Source of the DNA: Amborella trichopoda
Lineage: Eukaryota > Streptophyta > Magnoliopsida > Amborellales > Amborellaceae
Direction: 5' to 3'
Assembly (NCBI RefSeq): GCF_000471905.2
Contig: NW_006500347.1
Span: forward strand, 2,750,942 to 2,814,941
DNA: 64,000 nucleotides
The notes below the pieces were generated by a model that was not told the DNA's origin, did no database searches, and was given only the letters and a program-made list of their open reading frames with translations. The translations under genes and the position numbers were made by a program. Shown here in pieces: positions 27,101 to 39,900 of the stretch (position 1 is its first letter; each line of letters starts with the position of its first letter).

Positions 27101-30100
27101 AGTAATCCAGCCTTGAAAGCTGGTCTAGAAGGCCAAGAGCTGCTACCGTGGTTGGGGTCAACCACCATTCTTAGTTTGAAGATGACTTATGAATGTAAGT
27201 TCTCATAGTACTTATGTGACTCTTGTTGCTAGTTTGACCCGGTAGTGGTCATTCAATCAAATACAATTAGGCATTCTCTTTTGTCCTTTAGCTGCTAGCT
27301 TGGGTAGTAGTAAGTGAGTAGTTTGGTTGCTAGTTGGTTCGTCAGATAGACTATAGGGAATGCAAACCCAAAAACATTATTCCATGTGAGTCACCCTTAT
27401 AAACAAACCTTATGTCCTTAAGTATATAAAAATGACAAGAATGCCCTATTGGCCCACAGTAAAGACAACCAAAATAATCTAATATTCAACATACCTAAAT
27501 TGGTTAGTATCTATCTACATCTATTGTTTTGATATTCATTTTCTTTGCTTACTATTTTGAGAACCATACTGATCTTAGGGTTTTTTTAATTTATTATTTG
27601 CATTTTTTTAAAAAATATTTTCCATGTTCTATCTCCATTTTCAATTCTAGTTTTGAAACTTTGGAACAAGTGAAGCTTCCCTCAAGAATTAACATCAGTG
27701 AAGCTTCCGTCAAGAATTAAGTGATTTTACTAGTTTATCTTAAGAATTAAGCTTCCCTCAAGATAAGGTGAAAAAGATGCCTTCAAACTAGCAAAAATGA
27801 GAGAGAGAAAGTGTAGTGATGTAGATCATGTTAAATACATTAAGAGTGAGGCAAGGCAAGGTCAATGAAAAGTGGAGAATTATTTTTCAAAATTGTTAAA
27901 TAACAACCGCTTTAGAAACACACATTAGGAGGAACCTTTGATATAAATGAGCTTGGAGGTTATAGATACATTCACAACATTAGGATATCTGAAATGAAAG
28001 AAGCTTTAAGAAAGATGAAGATAGGAAAGGCTTTAGTACTAGATGGTATACCAATGGAAGTTTAGGAAGTGCATGGGAGAAAAATTGCCTAGTTGGCAAA
28101 GCTATGCAACAAGATTTTGAGAATGAAAAAAATGCCAGACTAATGGAGAAAAAGTATTGTAGTACTTATTTATAAGAACAAAGAAACAAAGTTGTATGAA
28201 CTATGGAGGGATCAAACTTATGAGCCTAAGCTGTAAGAGAGAGAGAGAGTGATTGAGCACCGACTACGACATAAAACGAGTGTATCAGAAGATCAGTTTA
28301 GTTTTATGCCATGGATGTCAACCATTGAGGCTATTTTCCTACTTAGTCAATTGATTGAGAATTTTAAGGAGAAAATACCACCATATGGTCTTTATTGGTT
28401 TAGAGAAAGCATGCAATAGGGTACCTAGAGAGTTAATTTGTTGGGTATTGAAAAAGAAAAGAGTCTCTAGAGGATATATTGGCATAGTGAGGGATATTAC
28501 GAGGTAGTATGAACTGGTATGAGGATAACTAGTGGAGAGACAAGTGAATTTCAGTGATAGTGGGCCTACATCAGGGCTCAACATTGTTTTATTGGGTTGT
28601 GGATGAGTTAACCAGGCATCTATGGCATGAGGTACCGTGGTGTATGTTAGCGGATGACATAGCTTCGATTGATGAGACCGAGACAATATCAGCACAATGT
28701 TAGAACTTTGGAGGGATACTCTAGAATCTAGAGGTTGTAAAATTAGCCTGACTAAGACAAAATATATAGAATGCAAGTTTGGTAATAATATGAGTAAAAA
28801 CGAGGAATTAGTTAAGATTGATGGCCAAGAAGTACGAAAAGGAGGTTATTTCCGACATCTTGGGTCGACAATCCATGAGAATAGAGAGATTGAGGAATCC
28901 GTGCTGCATAGAATTAGAGGTGGGTGGATGAAGTAGAGATGTGCTTCTGGAATCTTCTGTGATTGTCGCATACTAATGAAATTGAAGGGGAAGATTTTTA
29001 TGATGGCTATAAGATCGGTCATGCTTTATGGGACAACTGTTTAATGGTCTAGAATCAACATATCCATAGAATGAGTGTAGCTGAGATGTAGATGTTGAGA
29101 TGAGTGAGTGTCTAAGACAAGAAAGGATAGAATTTGGAATGAACACATCCAAGGGAACTTAGGGGTTTCTCGAATAGACGAAAAGATGAGGGAAAGTAGA
29201 ATTAGGTGGTCTAGCCATGTGCAATGTTGGCCTATAACAACACCGATTAAGAGGGGTAATTTGGTACAGTGGAAGGTGCTAAAATGGCAATGACAAGGCC
29301 CAAAAGGACATCAATGGAAGTAGCGACAAGAGATATGATGACTTATGGTCTAACCAAATGTATGACCCTTGATAGAGCGAAATGGTGGAACAAGATTGTT
29401 GCAGCCAACCCCAAATAGTTGGGGTAAGGCTCAGATGATGATGAAATTTATTCTATTTTTAGCTATGTGTTTGTCTCTCACTCATATCCCTTAATAAAAA
29501 CGAATGCTCAATTTACTTTTTTTTTGCTATTAAATTTTTGGCTACAGTTCCTCCTATTTTCTATGACCCCAATTTCGGGTCTATAGTGAACTTGCTTTTG
29601 AGAATGGATTTTTTTCAATTTTATGTAGGAATGACACACCAGTTGGTTTCCCAATGGAAGAAATGTGCATGCTGATAATGAAAGTGAAACAGTCAATCGT
29701 TTAATGAATCTCCTCTTGTATCTTTCTGTGAGTAGATCAAAACCTTAATATCAATATGGAAAATAACCTCACATATTAAGTCATTAGTTTTTTTTTTTTT
29801 TTTTTTTCTTTCAGGGCCACAATTTTGGCCTATGGGCCTGGCCGCTTCGACCCGAGGTCTTGGCCACCTGGCCAACGGCCATGGGTCGGGCCTGGGCCAG
29901 GCCCATGCCTGGCAACAATCCATGCCAGGACCGCATGATTTCCATTTTCATATTACAAGCATTAACATTTCTTTCTACATGACTTCTAACGTACCTATTA
30001 TGACTGTGTTTTTGTATATGCGTATCACGAGGGGTTCTTTTTCAGAATTATTACATTCTTCGACATTTACTTGCTTAAGCTTCTTCTTCTTGTCTTGTCA

Positions 30101-30887
30101 TCACCATTGATCAGTCTGCTAGGGAAAAGGGCACTTGAGAAGTAAAATGTTCCCTGATTCTTGACAATCTTTCATGATCAATTTTAGTTTTTATTAATTC
30201 CTATTTATGTTACAATCAAACAAGGTGTTGCATGCCCATAGATCTTTTACTGAGGAAATTCATTAAAAAGATGATCAAACTTCTTAATCTCTTTTAGTGT
30301 TTTGATTTTCATTATATGTTATCATTTCTATTTCATTTTTTTCTCCATTTGTACATTTAGATTTTTCAGTAATGTATTATTTGAATTATTTATACACAGG
30401 CGTGCACACACGTGACACAACCAATCTTTTATGTTCCCAAAAAATAAAATATCATGTTTTAATGATTACATTTATACTTCTTCTTAATGTTTTTTTTGAT
30501 AAACGTTAACTTATATACCTTTTCTTAATGTTACTAATCCATTTTCATAATTACAATACATTTTCATAATTACAAAAACAGATATTGTTATGGAGGCAGT
30601 TCATAAAAATTTGTCAATGAATACATATTAACTGTTCTTCACAAACTATGTGAGATGCCTGATGTAATTAGGATGCGGTATCATTATGTGCATAATAGAA
30701 AGTACATTAGTTTTCTTGTTGTTTTCTTTATTCTAGAGCTCTCTCTCTCTCTCTCTCTNNNNNNNNNNNNNNNNNNNNNNNNNNNNNNNNNNNTTAGTTA
30801 GTACGTAATAACGTTAAAGTAAAGTTAACGTTAACGTTTACGTTTTTACGTTTTCGTTTTCGTTTTCGTTTTACTTTACTTACGTAC

Positions 30888-30944
<57 letters not shown>

Positions 30945-33900
30945 GTTAACAAATTTAGGCAGTATGAAAAATTTTAAGAGAAAAGAAAGATTATCTTCAC
31001 ATTCTAAGGCTGGCAAAGTGAGTGGGAAGTAATTATATGTTTAAATGATCAATATAAATTTGACACATATGAAGCAGGTGCTTAATACTTGTATATGATT
31101 TTGCCAGGGGATATTCATTGGTAGTTATTATTATTATTATTATTGATGGCTGTGATAAGGGTTATTTGCAGATGCAACTTCTTCTTCCATTTGTGGGTCT
31201 ATATGCGACCTAGCTTCGTATGCTTAATTCTTGTATATGATTGTTCCAGGGGATATTCATTGGTAGTTTTTTTGTATATTATTATTTTTATTGATAGCTG
31301 TGATAAGGGTGATTTGCAGATGCAACTTCCTGTTCCATATGTGGGCCTATCTGCGACCTAATCTAGGATAGGATCTAAAGAGTTGCTTTGCAAGAATACA
31401 AAAAACAACAACCACTATTGGATGGTAGCCTGCATATTTTGTCCTCCATCATTGCATGAATTACATCTATATCATTTATATGTGATCTAATATTATACAT
31501 GAGAAGTTTTTCGGATACTTACATGGTGTTTACCATTTATTCGGACATGTCTGTAGATATTTCATGCTTTTATCTTCCCTCTGGGCTGAGCAAACAATTT
31601 TATATTTCGTATTTTTATTTGCTTCTGGGATGACTCTAATCCATGATCCATTCTACTTACCAGATTGGGCCTTTCCAAGCCTCTTCCGACAAGTCAAAAG
31701 TTAAAGTTAGACTACGCCTAAATCTTCATGGGATTGTTACAGTAGAATCAGCATATGTAAGCATTGATTTTTTGTTTTGTTTTGTTTTGTTTTGTTTGTT
31801 AGTTTTTCATGTTTGTGCTATCATTCTGTTAGTAACGTGCTTCACAAACAGTTGGACTATTATTCCCATGTCTAGCTATAATGAATACTTTCTAATTGAC
31901 CCTAATATCTTTCCTTCAGTTGATAGAAGATGACATAGATGCTACAGATGCTCGGGGTACAGCTCCTCTGAGCACAGATGATCATGAGGCACATTTTCCA
32001 TCTAGAGTTTCCTCTGATTCTGTACCAAATGGTGGCGAAAAGGCTTCTGACTATGCACCTGTTTCCACTGAGAGCGCTGCAGAAGTCCAGCATTCCAACG
32101 TATGCTTCTGTACTAAGTACCTTGATTCTGTTTTACATGGATTTAGCAGTCTACCGTGTTGGACAACAAGGACGCGGGTTGGAACTCACTAGTTTCCTGA
32201 GCCTGAGGTCCAACATACTGGCCAAGTCCACCAGAGACTTGGCCTAGTCCAAACTTAAAACATATTAGCTATTGGGAATGGGCCAAACTGGGCTGGTTCC
32301 CATATGGTTTAGTTCCAGGCTCGGCAGTGAAGTCCGAGTGAGTGTGCTCGCCCGAGTTTCCCAATGCTGGTAATGTATTGTTTCTCTTTTTCCTTGAAAA
32401 CTGTGTCTTATGATATTGTTTAATCAAAAAGAGCCTGATGGCACTCTCCGGAGTCTCATAATTATCAGAAGAAGCCTATCTGCTGCCTGCCCAGCTGCTT
32501 TGGGCAGGGAGGTGGGCTTGCTCTTCACCTAGGGCTTTGTGAGCAGGTTTCATCCTAAGGCACCTATTTCTGATTACTCCATCAGAACCAATTACAAAAA
32601 TGTCATGAACTTAAAATTATCATAAATAATAGCACACCTAACAGGTGTAGGCAGTTTCTTAAGCAAGTCCCTGATATCTCCAATGGCTTCCTTACTGAAT
32701 AACCTAGGCAGCTCCAAGCAAGATGACTCCCGAAATACTCTGTTCTCATATTTTTTACCAAAATGTGTGATGCATTTGTTGATTGTGTGAGCTAGGGCTC
32801 GTAAGTTGGACTACGTTGATGGTCTATATTTCTCTGTATAGAAGAATAGTAGAATTTTGTCATTTTACTGTTCAACTTGAAAATTTCTTCTTTTAAGCTA
32901 ATCCTTCGATATAAAGATGGACCATTGAGTCCATGCATGTGAATATCATCTTTTCTGAGAAATCTCAGTATCTGAAGATGTGAACAGCATAAAATTTGTC
33001 CCATGGATTACCACACATGGTCTACGTGATATTATTTATGGAGCTTATCATTCATTCCCCTGCCTAGTTTGACAGCTTTAGCTATTTATTGTTATCTGCA
33101 TTATAATAGACTTCAGTTAGATGACTTTTTATTTTTTGATGAAATTGACAGTATATTGTTTTAGAGTGTACAACATACACTTTTCTGCTGTAAATACAAG
33201 AACGAAGAATGCACAAACTTTTACATGTGTCATAGAAGATACAGAGAAAAGAGAAAGAGAAAGAGAAGAAGAAAAGAGAAGAGAGCAATATGAGAAGCAT
33301 GAGAGGAAAGAGAGACATGAGGTTCAATCCACCCTCACACACCTCTCAGCCTTATATTTTTATTGAAATTTATATGTGGACAAAACTACCCATACAAATA
33401 TGATTAGTATACTTAAGTCCAAAACTTAAATAAAAGGATTTTAACACTAACCCTCAAGCTTGAGCATAAATATCGCCAACGCCCAGCTTGGAACAAACTG
33501 TTTGGAACATATAATGACCAAGGCCTTTGGTAAAAATGTTTGCCAGTTGATCCCTAGATTTCACATATGGAGTAGGCACCTGCTTATTAGCAACTTTCTC
33601 TCGGATTAAATGATAATCTACTTCAATATCCTTGGTCCTTACATGAAACACTGGATTATTGGCCATATATGTGGCAACTTTGTAATCGGAATACATCATA
33701 ATAGGTTCAGCAACTAAAAATCCCATCTCCTACATTAGTGTTTTCAGCCACATCAATTCACCTGTAGTGTGCGCCATTGCTCTATATTCAGCCTCGAAAC
33801 TAAATCTAGCCACAACATTTGGTTTCTTACTTTCCATGTTATCAAGTTTCCACCAATGAATGTACAATAACTTGTGGTAGACCTCATGTCATATGGCATC

Positions 33901-36900
33901 TGAGTAACCTCAATGGCCAAATGATTATTCGGCTTGTAAATCAGCCCTCAACCTGGGGCTCCCTTCAGATGCCTTAAAATTCTATGAACAACATACCAGT
34001 GAAGAATCCTTGGAACATGCAGAAATCGACTCACAACACTTACTACAAAAGCAATATCAGACCTGGTGATGGTCAGATAAATCAGCCTGCCAACCAATCT
34101 TTTGTACCTTTTGGTTCCTAAAACAACTCCCCCTGATCAGCCAATAATTTCATAGTTGAATCAATAGGAGTATCCAAGGGTCTAGCACCCAACCTTCCAG
34201 TTTCTTTCAATAAATCTGACATATATTTTTTTTGAGACAAACTAATGCTATACTTTGATCTGGCTAAAATTCCTATAAAAACCTTAGCTGGCCCAAATCT
34301 TTAGTTTGAACATATTGATTTAGATCTCTCTCTTCAAATGACTAATTCTTTCTTGATCATTGCCAGTAACAACAATATCGTCAATATAGACAACTAAAAC
34401 AATTATTCTAGAATTTTGTTTCCAAATAAACACTGAATGATCTACATGACAATGTTGTCAGGTTCGCTTCGGAGTCTACTTCGGTTTGGCCTAAAAAATG
34501 AAGCAATTCTTTTCTTCGGTTAATTCCGGGGAAGACTTCGGGTTTTTTTATAATTTTAAAATATATATTTTTATAATTTTATAAAAAAAAATTAAAAAAT
34601 AAAAATATTTAATAATAAATAAATTTGTTACAAACAGAAAATATCAAAATATAATATGGACTAACATTGAAATGAGAACAACATGTAGTAACTTAATGTC
34701 AATTGGCCTATTGGGAAAATGTCATCGAAATAATCAAGCCATCATTAATATATCGTCTGAGTCCCAACTCATACCCTTCTAAACTTCATTATGTCCGTAC
34801 AAAGAGTCAAAGAACAACTGTGCCATCATTGAAATTGCCCATATATGTACAAGCCGATCCCTATCATCATGACCAAAGCTTTTACCTTTTCAGTTGACAT
34901 GTGTCAACATTATGTCTCTTTTACTGAAGCACACAAGATTTCGGTGTAAAATGCTAAATTTCAGGGTCATGAAATTTAATTCTTCGCTTCTCTTCGGTTG
35001 AGTGCGTAAAACCGAAGGCTTCGGCCGTTTCAGCCGAAGCGAACTGAAATTAACAACATTGCTTCATGATTGTGCTGAAATGCACATGCTATAACAATTT
35101 TGCTGAAGTGGAGACTGTTTCAGGCCATAAATGGCTTTCTTCAACTTACACACTTTATCTGACTCCTCCTTAGCAATAAACCCAGGTGGTTGCTCCATGT
35201 ACAACTATTCTTGTAAATCACCATGGAGGAAAGGATTTTTGACATCAAGTTGCCACAATGTCCAGCCCTTGCTGGCGGCCACAAATATAGCGACTCAAAC
35301 TGAATTAAGTTAAGCAATAAGAGAAACTGTTTCATTGTAGTCAATGCCAAATATTTGTGTGTATCCCTTGGCTATCAATCTAGCCTTTAATCTTTCTGCA
35401 GTGCCATCAAGTTGATATCTTATTGCATAAACCCATTGACACCCAACAATCCTTTTTCCAGCCGGTAACTTGGTGAGTTCCCATGTATCATTTGAATGAA
35501 GATCATCCATCTCCTCTTCCATTGCTCTCTTCCACCCAGTGTGAGAAAGTGCTTCTTGGCAGGACTTAGGAAGAAAAATATGAAAGCACTAGCCCAAAAT
35601 TTTGATATGATGGAGACAAATTTGTAAGGTAACAAAATGTGCAATTGGGTGTTGAATACAAGACCAGATACCTTTACGGATGCTAATAGGTACATCATCA
35701 TCACAAGAAGGAAGTGGATCAACAGACAAAGATGACGATTGAGAGGCCAGCTGAGTTGATGGGGGATGTCCAACCTGCATTTTTCTTCTGGTGGAATCTT
35801 TATGGGCTGCTCTTGAGAAACATCATGATGTATAGGTGCACTAGATTCACTGCAGTCAGGTAATTAGGGTGAGGAAGTATGAACAGGAATAGGAAGAGGA
35901 ATAATAGAAGGCGAGGACTTTGACACTTCTCCAGAAGTAGGATAAAAATTATTTGTATCAACCACACGATTATCTTCTGAAAAGTATTGGAGTATTTTCA
36001 AAAAAGGGTAATGTCAATACAAACAAATTTCTTTTGTAAACCAAGATGATAACAACGTTAATCTAGAAGCGTGAATACCCGAGAAAGATACACTTGACAG
36101 CCCGCAGATCTAGCTTATCATGACCAGCACTTAACATATGAACAAAGCAAATACACCCAAATACTCGAGGAGGAACAACGAACAGTGGAGCATCAGGAAA
36201 GAGAACTGAGTGAGGTGTTTTTCCATTTTAAATTGAAGAAGGCGTACAATTAATTAAATAGCATGCGCTCAGTAAGGCATCTCCCAATAAACCTTTGTAA
36301 CATGCATATTAATAAGCAGAAAACAAGCTACCTCAAGTGAGTGTTCAGTTTTTCTTTCAGCAACCCCATTCTGTTAAGGACTATGTGCACAAGAAGTTTG
36401 CTGTCTGAATTTCAGTCACTCACACAGCCTAATACACTGTAAAAATAACTTATAAAGGTGAGGTACTTATCATTCAGATCTGGTCACATTCTCACACTTC
36501 AACAAATTTTGGAAACACCATGTTAAACACATCTGATACCATGTCAAAGAAAAATACTTGAGGTTCAACCCATCCTCATGCACATGTCAGCCCTATATTT
36601 CATTAAAATTTATGATATCGACAAAACTGGTCATACAAATATAATTTGGACAATTAGGTCCAAAACTTAGATAAAGGAGTTTAACAACATGAAACAAAGT
36701 CCGTAACTTGGATGGTGGTTTCTGTAGGGTTTATAACAAATTTCTGCTCCAAGGAGCCTGCCTCTGCTGGTCTCCAAACATGCGTAATTTCTACTTAAAA
36801 AGTGCCTAGAGAGGTGAAAAATCTGGTAAAAGTGGGCTCAAGTCTCCACAGGGGCTGGCAGGCTCTGATAGCTCCAGCAGATGACGTTTAGAGAGTCCCC

Positions 36901-39900
36901 TGTCCCCCTCTACAATGAGGGCTGGCCTCTGTTGGAATCTTTACAGCTTCAGGCCTTGTAGCAAGGCATGTGCTTCCACGACTGTGCCGATGGGACCCTA
37001 AAAAGATAATGTTTAGTGAGCTGAAGAATTCCTAAAAAGCTCCTCAATGCCTACTTCCTGGTTCCCAAATGAGCAACAACCAAAATTTGGCTTGATGGTC
37101 CTAACCTCAGGGGCGCCCAAGATTAGATCTTGATATAGTCATTGGCCGCAAGTGGGTAAGGTCTTGGTGCATAAGAAGTTGGCCAACTTGATAAACTCAT
37201 TCTGAATCTTGACCCACAAGATGACCTGCTGAGAATGTGTTATTCAATCCTCCCAACAAGATCCTCCTTTTGACGATCTTACGATTTTGCTCCAGTCAAA
37301 TTGACCATATTGTCCCCTTTAAGAAAGCACGCCAAGGTAAGGAGGCCTGAGGCAGGTTGTGGTGGTGAGAGAAAGGTGTCAAATGGACTATTTTAGGAAG
37401 CACCCAAACCCACTGAAATTTCTGCAAAACAGAGTACCAAATATGACGCTCAAGTAGGCAGTTTATAAACAGGTGATCAATCATGTCTTCCACCTGTTTA
37501 CATATGAAGCAATGATTGGGAGATGAAGACCTCTTCGTTGTAATTGATCCCCTATGAGGCCTTTTTCAATAGCACCAGCTAGTTGAAGCCTTTGGGACTT
37601 TGGGCAGTGGATGGCACTGGTTTGAACCAGTGTTTGAAACCACTACTCGGGGCAAGTACTCTGCCCATGCCCGATCCGAGTACTCCGCCCGAGTCCGAGT
37701 AACTCGGCTTGAGTAGGGGTGAGTATTGTAGCAGCAAAAAAATTACCAAAAAATGCAAAAAAAATCCAAAAAATATGAAATATATGTTTAAAGTAAGATT
37801 AAGCAAAATACATCAAAATGAAGTTAAAAAAGTAGATAAAAAAATAGATTTTAAAAAATCAATTTGTGATGAGGGGTATTTTTTAAATAATTCAGAAAAG
37901 ATGGAAAATGTAAAAGTAAGTATCCATGGGCAAAACAATTTCCAATCTTTGCCAAAATGATAGAAAACATAAAAAAAATAAAAATAAAAATAAAATAAAA
38001 TAAAATACAAATACAAATAAATTCGTTATTTTTTGGGATTTTTTTATATTTTTTTGGAATCTTTTTTAATATCCCCAAGTGGGACACCCAACTCAGGGAA
38101 ACTCGGGCCTGCCAGGGTGGCATGCCTGAGTACTCGAAACTCAGACTGAGTAGTCAAACATTGGTTTGAACCAAGTCTTTGATTGATGACTCGTGAGTTT
38201 ATGTTGTGTTTAGAGTCTGATAGAAAGAGCTGTCCAAAAACTGACCCGAGGACGCAGGGAACCAGGCCATCACCATATTGTCCCTCCCAAAGCTAGGGAT
38301 AAAATGGGCTTTAAGGAGATCAAGAAGGTCATCCACAATAGGGATTCCATGGTCCGAAAGATTTCTTCTAACAATCAGGGCCTAAAGCAAGTGCCCCTTC
38401 TAAACTCATAAGACTTTGCTACTTTAGCTTCCTGGTCCACAGCCAGGAAGAAAAGGACATTGAAATGGGTCTCTAAAGGTGAGTCAGCCACCCAAAGATG
38501 CTTCCACAGTCTTGTATTCCCCCAATTTGACCCAAACTGAATATGGCATGTGAATCACCCATGTGAAGACCGGGTCCCCTTCCGAGCCGAGAAGCATGCC
38601 CGAATCATGGAGGACATAACTAGCTGGAAAATCTATTCGCTCAAGTGACCATTTTGGTGGCAAATTGCGGCCACCATTTACCTAGGAGGGCGATATTAGT
38701 GTCTTTGACATTCCTAATACCCTAGGAGGGCGATATTAGTGTCTTTGACATTCCTAATACCCATCCCACCCGCCTTTGGTTATAGACATCTTCTCATTTC
38801 ATGAGATGGAACTTAATGAGTTCCCCCCAGCCCAAGCCGAAAGAAATTCTGTCATAAAATTTCTAGCTTGTTCGCAACCTCAGCTGGCAACCTAAACATA
38901 TATCATTTGAAAAATGCGGATATTAGACACAGTTGTCTTAATAAGCGTTATAAGTCACATACTATTTACTGGACGCCTCAAATATTTACTGGCAAAGAAT
39001 TCACTGCGGTCACAGCTCAATTTATTCGCTGGAAGAGCTTCCTCGTGGATGGAAACATGAATACCAATAAGTTTGGTTTTGGCCAGATTAATTTTGAGTC
39101 CTACTTTGAAATATCCTAAGAAGTTGTTGATGTGGCATTCATCCCCTTGTTGATAGTTCCTCTGTGATAGAAGAAGGCAAGTACATCAGAGAATAGGGTA
39201 TCACAGAATTTATGGAATAGGAATATTGGATAACCATCTGGGCATGAGGCGTTGTCTTGGCCTAGGTCTCCCACAGCCTTCGAGATCTTCTGTTCTGTGA
39301 ATGAACCCGTCAAGTGGCATATTGGGTGAGTAAAGTTTAGAGTTGAATGGAGAATATTCTTGGTTGGATTTTCTGGTTGGAAGAAAACAAAGTTTTCAAA
39401 GAACACCGTGATATGTTAATGTCAGGGCATTTAAGAAAACTCTCTCCTCAGCCTTGGTTGCCACCCTGCTATCCCTTTCTGTTGGTTTAATACTTGTTTC
39501 TTCTGCTAGATGGTTATTAATATTTCTCAGAAGGTCATTTTCCTTACCTGTTAAGTCTCCAAACCTCTGAAAAATCCAGTCCCTATCAAGAACTGCAATT
39601 TCTACACAGCCTAAAGGCTGCTCATCCCTGAACCTCTAAGACGGCCGATCAAGTCAGCATCAGATGGTATAAATCGACGCCGTCTAGCTAGCATAATTCA
39701 AACCTCAAGGTTTTGGCCCCCATACACTGGTTCGGAATCTAGCAATATGGGAACATGGTCTGAAGTTGGTTTAGGAAGGGCTCTGGACGGCAAACCAGGG
39801 AGGGCTTCCCCTAATTCCAGGCATATCAGGAACCTATCTAACTTTGAGAGAGTAAGATTGTTGGCATGGTAGGACATGTGCTTCACAACCCTATTGAGTG

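Larger units (their letters stand above)
15597..31663 (+). other. HSP70-16 intron 2 (16.1 kb)
   Basis: It contains the hAT relic, the copia gag remnant, the RTE LINE, a 141-bp duplication and gap 2, all listed separately. About 19.9-23.9 kb holds only short unidentified frames, including a hydrophobic one at 21651-22094 and the string MGSLLLQQLDPALRD near 22378-22425, which I cannot assign. 29.5-30.7 kb has a GC-rich patch (29815-29920, GGCCTGGGCCAGGCCC) that may be a truncated hAT-type MITE. Confidence 0.85.
33228..36686 (-). mobile_element. Ty1/copia retrotransposon, internally deleted, with both LTRs
   Basis: Minus-strand order: 5' LTR (36686-36542), primer-binding site, C-terminal integrase and linker (FPDAPLFVVPPRVFGCICFV, then KCIFLGY), reverse transcriptase (NDTWELTKLPAGKRIVGCQW, ARLIAKGYTQIFGIDYNET at 35522-35310), RNase H (about 33726-33454; KVATYMANNPVFHVRTKDIE, IFTKGL), purine-rich tract, 3' LTR (33446-33228). 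Gag, protease and the integrase catalytic core are absent, so at 3.46 kb it is shorter than an intact element (about 5 kb). Many stops are present. A 612-bp MITE is inserted in the RT. ACATG duplications bracket it. Confidence 0.92.

Noticed and set aside
28339..28776. 145-residue minus-strand frame
   Set aside because: Reverse shadow of the RTE reverse transcriptase read on the + strand.
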